From positions 1 through 8,027 of the forward strand of contig PIVQ01000305.1 in the NCBI GenBank assembly GCA_003354055.1: DNA of 8,027 nucleotides, given 5' to 3'. The stretch's first letter is position 1; each line of letters starts with the position of its first letter. This document shows, piece after piece, positions 1 to 6,987 of the stretch. Under the pieces are notes generated by a model, which saw only the letters and a list, made by a program, of their open reading frames with translations, was not told where the DNA came from and searched no databases. The position numbers and the translations under genes are program-made. The stretch is from Desulfobacteraceae bacterium (GTDB taxonomy: Bacteria > Desulfobacterota > Desulfobacteria > Desulfobacterales > Desulfobacteraceae).

Positions 1-61
1 TTTGTTGGGATCCGGCAATGTGATAACTTTGTGTTTTATACCCTGCCGGGGTTTAAGTTTC

Positions 62-90
62 TTGCCTTAATAATAAATTAATACTATAAG
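62..90 (+). promoter_or_regulatory. Candidate sigma70 promoter for the FabH-like gene
   Basis: TTGCCT at 62-67 (4 of 6 matches to the -35 consensus) and TATAAG at 85-90 (5 of 6 to the -10 consensus) are separated by 17 bp. Transcription would start near 97 and leave a leader of about 92 nt. A second -10-like TATAAT lies at 159-164 but has no convincing -35 at a suitable distance. The surroundings are very AT-rich, so chance matches are likely. This is a pattern match only. Confidence 0.35.
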
Positions 91-188
91 ACCTGGTACC
101 CAAAATTAAAGGGTGAATCATATAGCAGTATCTTATTTTTGGCAATTGATAATCTATATATAATGAACTAAAAAATAAGGAATACCCA

Positions 189-1202
189 ATGAAAAAATCA
201 ATTATTAGAGGCACGGGTAAATTTCTTCCCCCTAATATAGTGACCAATGATGATCTTAAGGCCATCATGGACACTTCAGACGAATGGATCCGCCAGCGAA
301 CAGGTATTCATCAGCGCCACTGGGTTGCTGAAGAGGACGCGTGCGGGGCTTCGGACCTTGGTACCGAGGCCGCAAAAATTGCCCTTGAGGCTGCGGGCTG
401 GGCACCTGAAGATCTTGATTTTATCATTTTTGCTACTCTGAGTCCGGATATCATGTTCCCGGGCGGTGGTTGCCTGCTTGCCCGGAACCTGGGGCTTAAC
501 AGCACACCTGCACTGGATATCCGTCAGCAATGCACAGGCTTTCTCTACGGCATGGCAACGGCTGATGCCTATATCAAATCCGGTCTCGCCAGCAAGATTC
601 TGCTGGTCGGGGCGGAAGTCCACTCTTCAGGTCTGGACAAATCCACACGGGGACGTGATGTAACAGTCATTTTCGGTGATGGGGCTGCTGCAGTCTGTAT
701 TGAAGCCAGTGATACCGAGGACAATGTTGGCTTGATTGCATCTGCACTTCATGCGGATGGCAACTATGCAGATTCTCTTATGACAGAGCTGCCCGCCTCA
801 AACCTGTTTAGACGGATGCCCGAGGATGTCTCTTTGGATGATCCCAGATATTTCCCGGTCATGGATGGCCCCACCATATTTAAAAAAGCCGTACGCATGC
901 TGCCCAAGGTAACCCAGGAAGTACTGCAGAAAGCCGGCATGAGTCTGGATGAGATTGATTTGGTGATTCCCCACCAGGCCAACAAACGGATCAACCAGGC
1001 TTTCGGCCAGTTCATGAAACTGCCGGAAGACAAGGTTTTTCATAATATCCAGAAATACGGAAACACAACAGCTGCAAGTATCCCGTTGGCACTTACCGAA
1101 GCCATTGAAGAGGGCAGAACCGGAAAGTCCGGTGATGTTGTTCTTTTTGTGGCACTTGGTGCAGGCCTGACCTGGGGTGCTTCTATTTACAAGTTTGCTT
1201 AA
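189..1202 (+). CDS. fabH: Beta-ketoacyl-ACP synthase III (FabH-type, KASIII family)
   Basis: This 337-residue cytoplasmic thiolase-fold condensing enzyme belongs to the family that joins an acyl-CoA starter to malonyl-ACP by decarboxylative Claisen condensation. The Cys-His-Asn triad is visible: Cys115 in DIRQQCTGF, His262 in IPHQANKRIN and Asn292 in YGNTTAAS. The N-terminal DTSDEWIRQRTGI segment and C-terminal GAGLTWGASI are also typical. It is slightly longer than E. coli FabH (317 residues), with extra sequence around residues 198-222 before the MDGPTIFKKAV helix. The ATG at 189 is chosen because TAAGGA ends 7 nt upstream and homology starts at once. No plsX, fabD, acpP or fabG adjoins it, so this may be a FabH paralog with another starter or product (for example a secondary lipid or polyketide) rather than the housekeeping enzyme. 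The family is certain; the precise substrate is not. Confidence 0.9.
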   Translation: MKKSIIRGTGKFLPPNIVTNDDLKAIMDTSDEWIRQRTGIHQRHWVAEEDACGASDLGTEAAKIALEAAGWAPEDLDFIIFATLSPDIMFPGGGCLLARNLGLNSTPALDIRQQCTGFLYGMATADAYIKSGLASKILLVGAEVHSSGLDKSTRGRDVTVIFGDGAAAVCIEASDTEDNVGLIASALHADGNYADSLMTELPASNLFRRMPEDVSLDDPRYFPVMDGPTIFKKAVRMLPKVTQEVLQKAGMSLDEIDLVIPHQANKRINQAFGQFMKLPEDKVFHNIQKYGNTTAASIPLALTEAIEEGRTGKSGDVVLFVALGAGLTWGASIYKFA

Positions 1203-1213
1203 ACCGGGTAGTT

Positions 1214-1264
1214 AAAAAAAACAAAAGCCCTGGTAACCTGATCACAAGTTGCCAGGGCTTTTTT
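1214..1264. terminator. Bidirectional rho-independent terminator between fabH and pgi
   Basis: A 15-bp stem (1223-1237 with 1248-1262, containing one T-G wobble) surrounds a 10-nt loop. On the + strand the stem runs into six T residues (1259-1264). On the - strand it is followed by eight T residues (the A run at 1214-1221). It lies in the 67-bp gap between two convergent stop codons, so it should end both transcripts. Confidence 0.9.
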
Positions 1265-1269
1265 AATGG

Positions 1270-2907
1270 TTAATCCTGACCGAATAATTTATTCAGATAA
1301 AAGCGTTCGCTTTCATCCGGACATGAAAAATTATGGTCAGAATTCTGATTCCGGTCAGCGATCTCATCTCTTATATCCGATGCCATGACCTTGCCCAGTT
1401 CAACCCCGAACTGATCAAAGGGGTTGATCCCCAGCATAAACCCTTCAAAAATCGTTCTGGCCTCATAAAATGCCAGCAGCTGTCCTATACTTTCCGGTTC
1501 CAGGTCATTGACCATAATGATGGATGAGGGGCGGTTGCCGCTGAATTGCCGTGCGGGATTTTCATTTTCCTGGCCAAATGCAAGGGCCTTGGACTGAGCC
1601 AGAAGGTTGGCCCAGAGTTCCTGATGGTTGGTTACCCCTTTGGACTTGGCCTGGTGACCTGTATAGCCCGGCTTTACCACGCCAATAAAGTCAATGGGAA
1701 AGGCCGGACCCTGGTGGGCCAGCTGGAAAAAGGAATGCTGGGCATTGGTGCCGGGCTCTCCGAAGATAATGGTGCCGGCCGGCCGGGTCAGTGTATCTCC
1801 TCCTAAGGAAACCGACTTTCCAACACTCTCCATATATACTTGCTGAACATGGGCGGCCAGCTTGGATAACCGGCTGGCATAGGGAATGACGGCCTGGGCC
1901 GGATAGTTCAGGAATATGGTATTCCAGATGGAGATCAAGGCTGCTCTCAAAGGGATATTTTTATCCTCCGGTGCAGACAGGGCATGTTCATCCATTATTT
2001 TACAGCCGTTTAAAAACCGCTGAAATCCCTTAAAGCCAAATGCCAGACTAAGCGGCACACCACCTACAGCAGAGGATACCGAATACCGTCCGCCGATAAA
2101 ATCAAACATATGAAAAGATGCCAGTACCGGTGTCTTTGGATCGTCTCCCGGGCTTCCTTTGGCCGTTACCGTGACCACATGGCTTTCCGGTTTTAGACCT
2201 TGGGTCTTTAAAAAGCGTAACGCCTGGTTCAGGTTGGCCATGGTTTCCGTTGTGGTATAGGATTTTGAAATGACAATCCAGAGAGTGGTGGCAGGATTGA
2301 TCTCTTTTATGATCCCTGCAAAATTATCAATATCCACATTGGGCAGAAAATGGAGGCGCAGGCGTGTAGGCATGGACAGGGTCATGGCCTCATGGACAAA
2401 TTGGCATCCCAGGTAGGAGCCACCGATACCCACGACCACTGCATCTGAAAAAGGTAGTCCAGTAGCCCCGGTAATTTCATGGTCATGAACCTTTTGGACA
2501 AAGGACTGGATCTCGTTGTTCACCCGGTCTATTTCAGCCCTGACATCCATGCCGTCAATTTTAATAGTCCCTTTTCCCGATCCCCTTGCTGTCATGTGCA
2601 GTGCAGCACGGTTTTCGGTAACATTAACAATTTCCCCTGCTGACATGTCTCTGAAACGTTCAAGAACCCGGGTGGTTTTTGCCAGATCCAGAAGCAGGGA
2701 AACAGTGGTCTTGTCCAGTCGTTGACGGGAAAAATCCAGAAAGAATCCCTTGCTTTTTAAAGAAAATTCAGAAAAACGATTCTTCTGCCTGCACAGGGCT
2801 TTGAGGTGAAAAGACGCCGAGAGAAGGTCTTTGGATTTTGTGGTAAGTTTTTTGTGTAACAGATTAATTTCAGGATGGTTATCATGAAGCAATCCGGATT
2901 CGATCAT
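1270..2907 (-). CDS. pgi: Glucose-6-phosphate isomerase
   Basis: This cytoplasmic enzyme interconverts glucose-6-phosphate and fructose-6-phosphate in glycolysis and gluconeogenesis; fructose-6-phosphate also feeds amino-sugar synthesis. At 545 residues it is close to the usual long bacterial/eukaryotic PGI (549 in E. coli). Two SIS sugar-phosphate domains are evident. Motifs in order are GIGGSYLG (phosphate loop, about residues 160-167), ISKSYTTTET (213-222), signature 1 around IGGRYS (271-276, Arg274), MESVGK with the likely catalytic Glu360, GEPGTNAQH with His391, and signature 2 FDQFGVELGK ending in Lys506. All expected active-site residues are present. The start is fixed by AGGAG 6 nt before the ATG (positions 2914-2918). 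The gene is transcribed alone, divergent from the sensor kinase and convergent with the FabH-like gene. Its leader contains a short GTCC/GGAC inverted repeat (2931-2941) just upstream of the ribosome binding site. Confidence 0.97.
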   Translation of the reverse strand: MIESGLLHDNHPEINLLHKKLTTKSKDLLSASFHLKALCRQKNRFSEFSLKSKGFFLDFSRQRLDKTTVSLLLDLAKTTRVLERFRDMSAGEIVNVTENRAALHMTARGSGKGTIKIDGMDVRAEIDRVNNEIQSFVQKVHDHEITGATGLPFSDAVVVGIGGSYLGCQFVHEAMTLSMPTRLRLHFLPNVDIDNFAGIIKEINPATTLWIVISKSYTTTETMANLNQALRFLKTQGLKPESHVVTVTAKGSPGDDPKTPVLASFHMFDFIGGRYSVSSAVGGVPLSLAFGFKGFQRFLNGCKIMDEHALSAPEDKNIPLRAALISIWNTIFLNYPAQAVIPYASRLSKLAAHVQQVYMESVGKSVSLGGDTLTRPAGTIIFGEPGTNAQHSFFQLAHQGPAFPIDFIGVVKPGYTGHQAKSKGVTNHQELWANLLAQSKALAFGQENENPARQFSGNRPSSIIMVNDLEPESIGQLLAFYEARTIFEGFMLGINPFDQFGVELGKVMASDIRDEIADRNQNSDHNFSCPDESERFYLNKLFGQD

Positions 2908-3006
2908 TGTAATCTCCTGTTATGCTGTAAGTCCGAAGGACGATAATCGAATTAATCAAAGTCTAAGGATGTTATAAAAGAAAAAAAACATAGAATAAAG
3001 CGGTTA

Positions 3007-3034
3007 TTGATAAAAATCTAAAATTTCGTGACAA
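3007..3034 (-). promoter_or_regulatory. Candidate promoter for pgi
   Basis: Read on the minus strand, TTGTCA (3029-3034, 5 of 6 to -35) is followed after 16 bp by TATCAA (3007-3012, 4 of 6 to -10). It would give a leader of about 100 nt. A closer TATAAC -10-like hexamer lies around 2970-2976 but has a poor -35. The choice between them is uncertain. Confidence 0.3.
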
Positions 3035-3035
3035 A

Positions 3036-3064
3036 TTGACAGTAGATCCCATATCCGATATATA
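3036..3064 (+). promoter_or_regulatory. Near-consensus sigma70 promoter for the sensor kinase
   Basis: A perfect TTGACA (3036-3041) is followed, after exactly 17 bp, by TATATA (3059-3064, 5 of 6 to the -10 consensus). Predicted transcription start is near 3071, giving a leader of about 65 nt. This is the best promoter match in the window. Its -35 lies 1 bp from the candidate leftward -35, so the two promoters would be back to back. Confidence 0.65.
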
Positions 3065-3135
3065 AAGCAGAGTACTGATGATACAAAGGATTTCCCCACA
3101 TTATACAAGATTGGAAAAACCATAGTGGTGACGGT

Positions 3136-5598
3136 ATGAATGCTCTTTTTCGTATGTTGAAATGGCTTTTAGTCACTGTGACAGCGCTTCTTATCGGTGC
3201 GAGTCTTTCTCAGGCTGGTGTCCTTATTTCCGGGAAGACAGCCGGTGAGATTTCCATTCAGTCAAAGATTTTCATACTGAAAGACAGCGACAAACAACTG
3301 GCCATCCAGTCTGTTTCCACGCCTTTGGCAGATAATCAATTTATATTAAATAAAGAAGAAAGAGCATCCTACGGGTATACCTCTGCAGCGTATTGGATAA
3401 AAGTTACCATTGCCAAGAATCCGGAAAACAAAGAGAACTGGTATCTAAAACTCCGCTATCCCCATCTGGATCAAATTGAGTTCTACGCACCTGATAAGGA
3501 CGGGCATTTTACCAGAATTATAACCGGTGATTCCGTTGCGTTCAGCCACCGTCCTGTGGCCAACCAAAATTTTATTTTTCCCATTTTTCCAAAGGAGACA
3601 GGGTCAACCTATTACCTCAGGCTTTCAAGCCAGGGGGTGATCAAGTTTCCCCTTACGATCCTGGACAAAACCACCTTTCATCAAAAGGACCATAAAATTC
3701 AATTGGTCGCCGGTCTGTATTTCGGTGCGCTCATCATTATGGTGGCCTATAATCTTTTGTTTCTGTTTTTTGTCCGGGAGAGGCTCTATCTTTATTATGC
3801 TTGCTTTGTTCTGTTGGTTACCCTGCACCAGGTCATATGGTTCGGATTCGGGTTTGAATATTTATGGCCGGACTATCCTGGACTGAACAACAAGCTGGAT
3901 ATCTTTGCCGGTAATGGGCTGTTTTTCTTTATCGGGCTTTTTGTCATGGACTTTCTTGAGACAAAAAAGCATATTCCCAAAATGGATAAGGTACTTAAGC
4001 TGTCAACCGCAGTTGTGGGGGTGAGCGCCGTACTGATTTTCATACTGGACAGGCAATTGATCCTGGGACCGACCAACAATGCAAACATTATACAGATGGT
4101 GTTGATTTTAACAGCAGCTGTCATTTGCTTTTTTAAAAGGAATCGTCAGGCCAAGATATTCCTCTTGGCATGGAGTATGGCCCTTCTGGGTGGGTTATCC
4201 CTTGCTTTAGCAAAGAGCAATTTTCTGCCCGAGGCCATGTTCTGGTCATATGGTGTACAGATCGGAATTCTGGCCAATGTTCTTCTCATTTCCCTGGGAC
4301 TTGCGGACAGAATCAATAATATGAAAAATACCCTTTCACGGACCAGGGAAAAAATCGAACAGAAAAATCAGGAACTAATCCAATCCTGCTCCCGCCTGGA
4401 GGCCAGTGAAAAACGATTCAGAGATCTTTCAGATCTACTTCCCCAGACCGTTTTTGAGATGAATGTAGAGGGGCGTATGATCTATGCAAATGAACACGGC
4501 ATGGAACTGACCGGATATTCCAAAGATGATTTTAGAGATGGGCTTGATGTATTAACGCTTTTTAATAAAAAGTACCATCAAAAGATAAAGCAGGATATGT
4601 CCGAAGTGTTTGCGTCCAATGCCACCATGCAGGGGGAGTATGAACTGAGACGGAAAGACGGCTTCCATATACCTGTATTTTATTATGTCAGTCCCATACT
4701 CTCTGACAATCAGCCGGTTGGTATCAGAGGGGTGGCACTGGATCTGTCCGAAAGAAAGAAAACCGAAGAAATTATGATTCAGACGGAAAAGATGATGTCT
4801 GTGGGAGGTCTTGCCGCCGGCATGGCCCATGAGATAAACAATCCTCTGGCCGGGATGATCCAGAGTGCCCAGGTGTTGGAGAATCGTCTGACAAAACCGC
4901 TTCCTGCCAATGATAAGGCGGCTGAGAAACTTGGTACTTCTATGGATGTGATCCGGCAGTTTATGGAAGAACGGGGTGTTATCCGTATGATAGACAACAT
5001 TAATCATTCCGGATTCAGGGCATCGAAGATTATCCAGAATATGCTGACCTTTGCCAAGAAGGGAGATTCGGTCAAGCGGCCCTGTGAATTGGATAAGATG
5101 CTGGATGATACAGTGGCGCTGGCCCAAAACGATTATAATCTGAAAAAGAAATTTGATTTCAAAGATATTGAGATCGTCAGGGAATACAGCCCGGATATGC
5201 CCCCTGTGTTATGCGAACAGAGCAAAATACAGCAGGTTGTGTTTAATTTAATTAAAAATGCATCCCAGGCCATGGGTACCCAAAACCCTAATCCTGGTTC
5301 CAATGAAAATTCCAAAATTACACTCCGGCTGTCAAAGCAGTTTAACTGGGCCCTGATTGAAATTATCGACAATGGGCCCGGCATGAATGAAGAGACCCGG
5401 AAGAGGATTTTTGAACCCTTCTTTACCACAAAAGGGCTTGATAAGGGAACCGGCCTTGGACTCTCTGTTTCGTATTTCATTATAGTGGATGACCATGGCG
5501 GTGAGATGAAGGTAGACTCAGAACCCGGCAAAGGCGCAGCATTCAGCATACGCCTTCCCATGAATGACGTTCCCGTATCGACGTTGAATTATAGATAG
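3136..5598 (+). CDS. Membrane sensor histidine kinase: 7TMR-DISMED2, 7TM-DISM, PAS, HisKA, HATPase
   Basis: This 820-residue inner-membrane hybrid-free kinase should sense an extracytoplasmic signal, autophosphorylate and pass phosphate to a response regulator. Order: signal peptide 1-27 (cleavage likely after SQA); periplasmic 7TMR-DISMED2 domain about 40-180 (WYLKLRYPHLDQIEFY, then YYLRLSSQG); a seven-helix 7TM-DISM block about 188-390; coiled coil about 391-430; PAS about 427-540; H-box with His565 in MAHEINNPL; N-box Asn704/Asn708 in NLIKNAS; G1 box IDNGPGM with Asp745; FEPFFTTK; G2 box GTGLGLSV at 771-778. All catalytic boxes are intact. The dimerisation region carries roughly 27 extra residues (about 585-622). 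DISMED2 often resembles carbohydrate-binding folds, so a sugar or envelope ligand is possible but unproven. The ATG at 3136 follows GGTGA (3127-3131), a modest Shine-Dalgarno match, and gives a full signal peptide. No receiver domain or adjacent regulator is seen, so it is an orphan kinase here. Confidence 0.93.
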   Translation: MNALFRMLKWLLVTVTALLIGASLSQAGVLISGKTAGEISIQSKIFILKDSDKQLAIQSVSTPLADNQFILNKEERASYGYTSAAYWIKVTIAKNPENKENWYLKLRYPHLDQIEFYAPDKDGHFTRIITGDSVAFSHRPVANQNFIFPIFPKETGSTYYLRLSSQGVIKFPLTILDKTTFHQKDHKIQLVAGLYFGALIIMVAYNLLFLFFVRERLYLYYACFVLLVTLHQVIWFGFGFEYLWPDYPGLNNKLDIFAGNGLFFFIGLFVMDFLETKKHIPKMDKVLKLSTAVVGVSAVLIFILDRQLILGPTNNANIIQMVLILTAAVICFFKRNRQAKIFLLAWSMALLGGLSLALAKSNFLPEAMFWSYGVQIGILANVLLISLGLADRINNMKNTLSRTREKIEQKNQELIQSCSRLEASEKRFRDLSDLLPQTVFEMNVEGRMIYANEHGMELTGYSKDDFRDGLDVLTLFNKKYHQKIKQDMSEVFASNATMQGEYELRRKDGFHIPVFYYVSPILSDNQPVGIRGVALDLSERKKTEEIMIQTEKMMSVGGLAAGMAHEINNPLAGMIQSAQVLENRLTKPLPANDKAAEKLGTSMDVIRQFMEERGVIRMIDNINHSGFRASKIIQNMLTFAKKGDSVKRPCELDKMLDDTVALAQNDYNLKKKFDFKDIEIVREYSPDMPPVLCEQSKIQQVVFNLIKNASQAMGTQNPNPGSNENSKITLRLSKQFNWALIEIIDNGPGMNEETRKRIFEPFFTTKGLDKGTGLGLSVSYFIIVDDHGGEMKVDSEPGKGAAFSIRLPMNDVPVSTLNYR

Positions 5599-5635
5599 GC
5601 ATGCTTCGGTTCTTAAGGATCGGCTCCAAAATTAT

Positions 5636-5696
5636 TTGATCTTTTGTTTTCAAAATACCCAGTCTTTTAAGGGGTTTTGGAAACAATTTAGATCAA
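5636..5696. other. Long imperfect inverted repeat (putative RNA hairpin) downstream of the kinase
   Basis: TTGATCT (5636-5642) pairs with AGATCAA (5690-5696). Inside it, the 12-nt arm at 5644-5655 pairs with 5675-5686 with a single G-T wobble, and CCC (5658-5660) can pair with GGG (5672-5674) across a 2-nt bulge. The loop is about 11 nt. The stem is AT-rich and no proper T-run follows, so it is a poor rho-independent terminator. It could be a 3'-end stabilising hairpin for the kinase mRNA, a weak terminator or a protein-binding site. The pairing is seen in the sequence; the role is not known. Confidence 0.45.
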
Positions 5697-5736
5697 GTTA
5701 TTTTGTAACGATTCCTAAGTCGGATTCCAAAAAAAC

Positions 5737-5765
5737 TTGACAACCTTTCAAAGGCTTTCTAAAAA
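5737..5765 (+). promoter_or_regulatory. Candidate promoter for the GlmU-like gene and glmM, possibly leaderless
   Basis: A perfect TTGACA (5737-5742) is followed after 17 bp by TAAAAA (5760-5765, 4 of 6 to the -10 consensus). The predicted start of transcription falls at about 5771-5773, on the ATG at 5773. The spacer contains an 11-bp palindrome, CCTTT-C-AAAGG (5744-5754), placed where a repressor could act. The weak -10 limits confidence. Confidence 0.35.
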
Positions 5766-5772
5766 CAACTCC

Positions 5773-6987
5773 ATGAATCAGATAATTTTAACCCGGCTAA
5801 TAGATAAAGGCGTGAACATTCCCAACCCCGAAACCGTCTATATTTCTGATGATGTGGATCCGAACCGGATCTCGGGCAAGGATGTTACCCTCTACAACGG
5901 AACAAAACTGATCGGCAAACGAACCCTGATCGCTGAAAATACTCGCATCGGATATGAAGCACCGGTTACTCTTGAAAATACCCTGGCTGGTCCTGATACG
6001 GATCTTAAGGGCGGATATTTCCAGGATACGGTATTTGCGGGGCTAAATACCTTTGGATCAGGTGCCCATGTCCGCAAAGGCACCATCCTTGAAGAGCAGG
6101 CCAACGCAGCCCATACGGTCGGACTAAAGCAGACCATTCTCTTTCCTTTTGTCACCCTTGGCAGCCTGATCAATTTCTGTGATTGCCTCATGGCCGGCGG
6201 CACCAGCCGGAAAGATCATTCAGAGGTGGGATCTTCATTTATCCATTTTAATTATACCCCAAACCAGGACAAGGCCACCCCATCCATAATGGGGAATATC
6301 CATCAGGGTGTAATGTTGAACCAGCGTCCCATATTTTTAGGGGGGCAGGGCGGACTGGTCGGGCCTATGAAAATCGGATTCGGCTGTCTAACTGCGGCAG
6401 GATCTGTGGTTCGTAAAAGTGAAGACCGTTCTGACAGACTCATCCTGGGGGGCGGTTTCAAAAGCATCTCCCTTCCCAGGAAGCCTGGCATCTATACCAA
6501 TGCCGATCAGATATTCACATTTAATATCGCCTATATTGCAGGATTGCTTGCCTTAAACGCCTGGTATCATAATGTCAGGCCTTTATTCATCCATGACTTT
6601 TATTCCGGAGAACTGGTTCAGGGATTACAGGATAATTTATCTGTCTGCATAGACGAGCGGGTAAAACGGTTGCTGGCCTTTGGGGAGAAGCTAAAAATTT
6701 CCAGAGGTATTTTGTCCGGTGGTTCAAAGGGGAATGGCAGTGCTGCTGTTGAAAGCCATGACAAGGTGCTGGCCGCGTTAGATCGGGTCGGGGAAAAAAT
6801 AGATATCCAAAGATCTGCCGATCACATGACTAAAAAAGGTGAAAAATTTATCAAAGCAGTTGAATCCGCCATTGTCGAAAAAGGGCAAAAGTATGTGTCA
6901 GCGATTCAGGCAGTGGATCAAGGATCAATCGATACGGGCAGTGGCTGGCTGGAAGAGATTCAGAAAAAGCTTACAGACGATCTGTAA
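5773..6987 (+). CDS. Stand-alone left-handed beta-helix protein related to the GlmU acetyltransferase domain
   Basis: The protein has 404 residues. Residues about 30-215 are hexapeptide-type beta-helix repeats resembling the C-terminal acetyltransferase half of GlmU, which acetylates glucosamine-1-phosphate using acetyl-CoA. Recognisable parts are GYEAPVTLEN (60-69), GSGAHVRKGTILEE (96-109), HTVGLKQTILFPFVTLGS (114-131), HFNYTPNQDKATPS (158-171) and FLGGQGGLVGP (188-198). The last two align with the CNYDG and VGSDTQLVAP regions of E. coli GlmU. The N-terminal uridylyltransferase domain and its nucleotide-binding loop are absent. Residues 250-404 are helical, with a Gly/Ser linker near 315-325, and match nothing I know. 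An in-frame TTG at 5737 would add 12 residues, but it coincides with a -35 box and lacks a ribosome binding site. I prefer the ATG at 5773, although it also has no Shine-Dalgarno within normal range. The gene ends in TAATAA, 53 bp before glmM, implying one transcript. Such proteins are often labelled 'UDP-N-acetylglucosamine pyrophosphorylase', a name this domain content does not support. Confidence 0.75.
   Translation: MNQIILTRLIDKGVNIPNPETVYISDDVDPNRISGKDVTLYNGTKLIGKRTLIAENTRIGYEAPVTLENTLAGPDTDLKGGYFQDTVFAGLNTFGSGAHVRKGTILEEQANAAHTVGLKQTILFPFVTLGSLINFCDCLMAGGTSRKDHSEVGSSFIHFNYTPNQDKATPSIMGNIHQGVMLNQRPIFLGGQGGLVGPMKIGFGCLTAAGSVVRKSEDRSDRLILGGGFKSISLPRKPGIYTNADQIFTFNIAYIAGLLALNAWYHNVRPLFIHDFYSGELVQGLQDNLSVCIDERVKRLLAFGEKLKISRGILSGGSKGNGSAAVESHDKVLAALDRVGEKIDIQRSADHMTKKGEKFIKAVESAIVEKGQKYVSAIQAVDQGSIDTGSGWLEEIQKKLTDDL

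Noticed and set aside
40..52. ACCC/GGGT mini-hairpin near the left edge as a terminator of an upstream gene
   Set aside because: The stem is 4 bp, and the following sequence is only mildly T-rich and interrupted.
1..81. Open frame running from the window edge to TAA at 79-81, possibly the tail of an upstream gene
   Set aside because: Only 26 codons are visible, they match nothing I recognise, and another frame is also open to 70. There is not enough sequence to choose.
276..623. 115-codon ORF antisense to the FabH-like gene
   Set aside because: The sense strand has clear KASIII motifs over the whole interval, and the antisense product shows no domain.
3078..3125. 15-codon ORF upstream of the sensor kinase, possible leader peptide
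   Set aside because: It has no ribosome binding site, would start only a few bases after the predicted transcription start, and shows no regulatory codon pattern.
4552..5127. 191-codon ORF antisense to the sensor kinase
   Set aside because: It lies wholly opposite the PAS, HisKA and linker coding sequence, and its translation resembles no protein family. It is a shadow of the real gene.
5737..5772. TTG start adding 12 residues to the beta-helix protein
   Set aside because: It has no Shine-Dalgarno, it coincides with a perfect -35 hexamer, and family similarity begins after the ATG at 5773.
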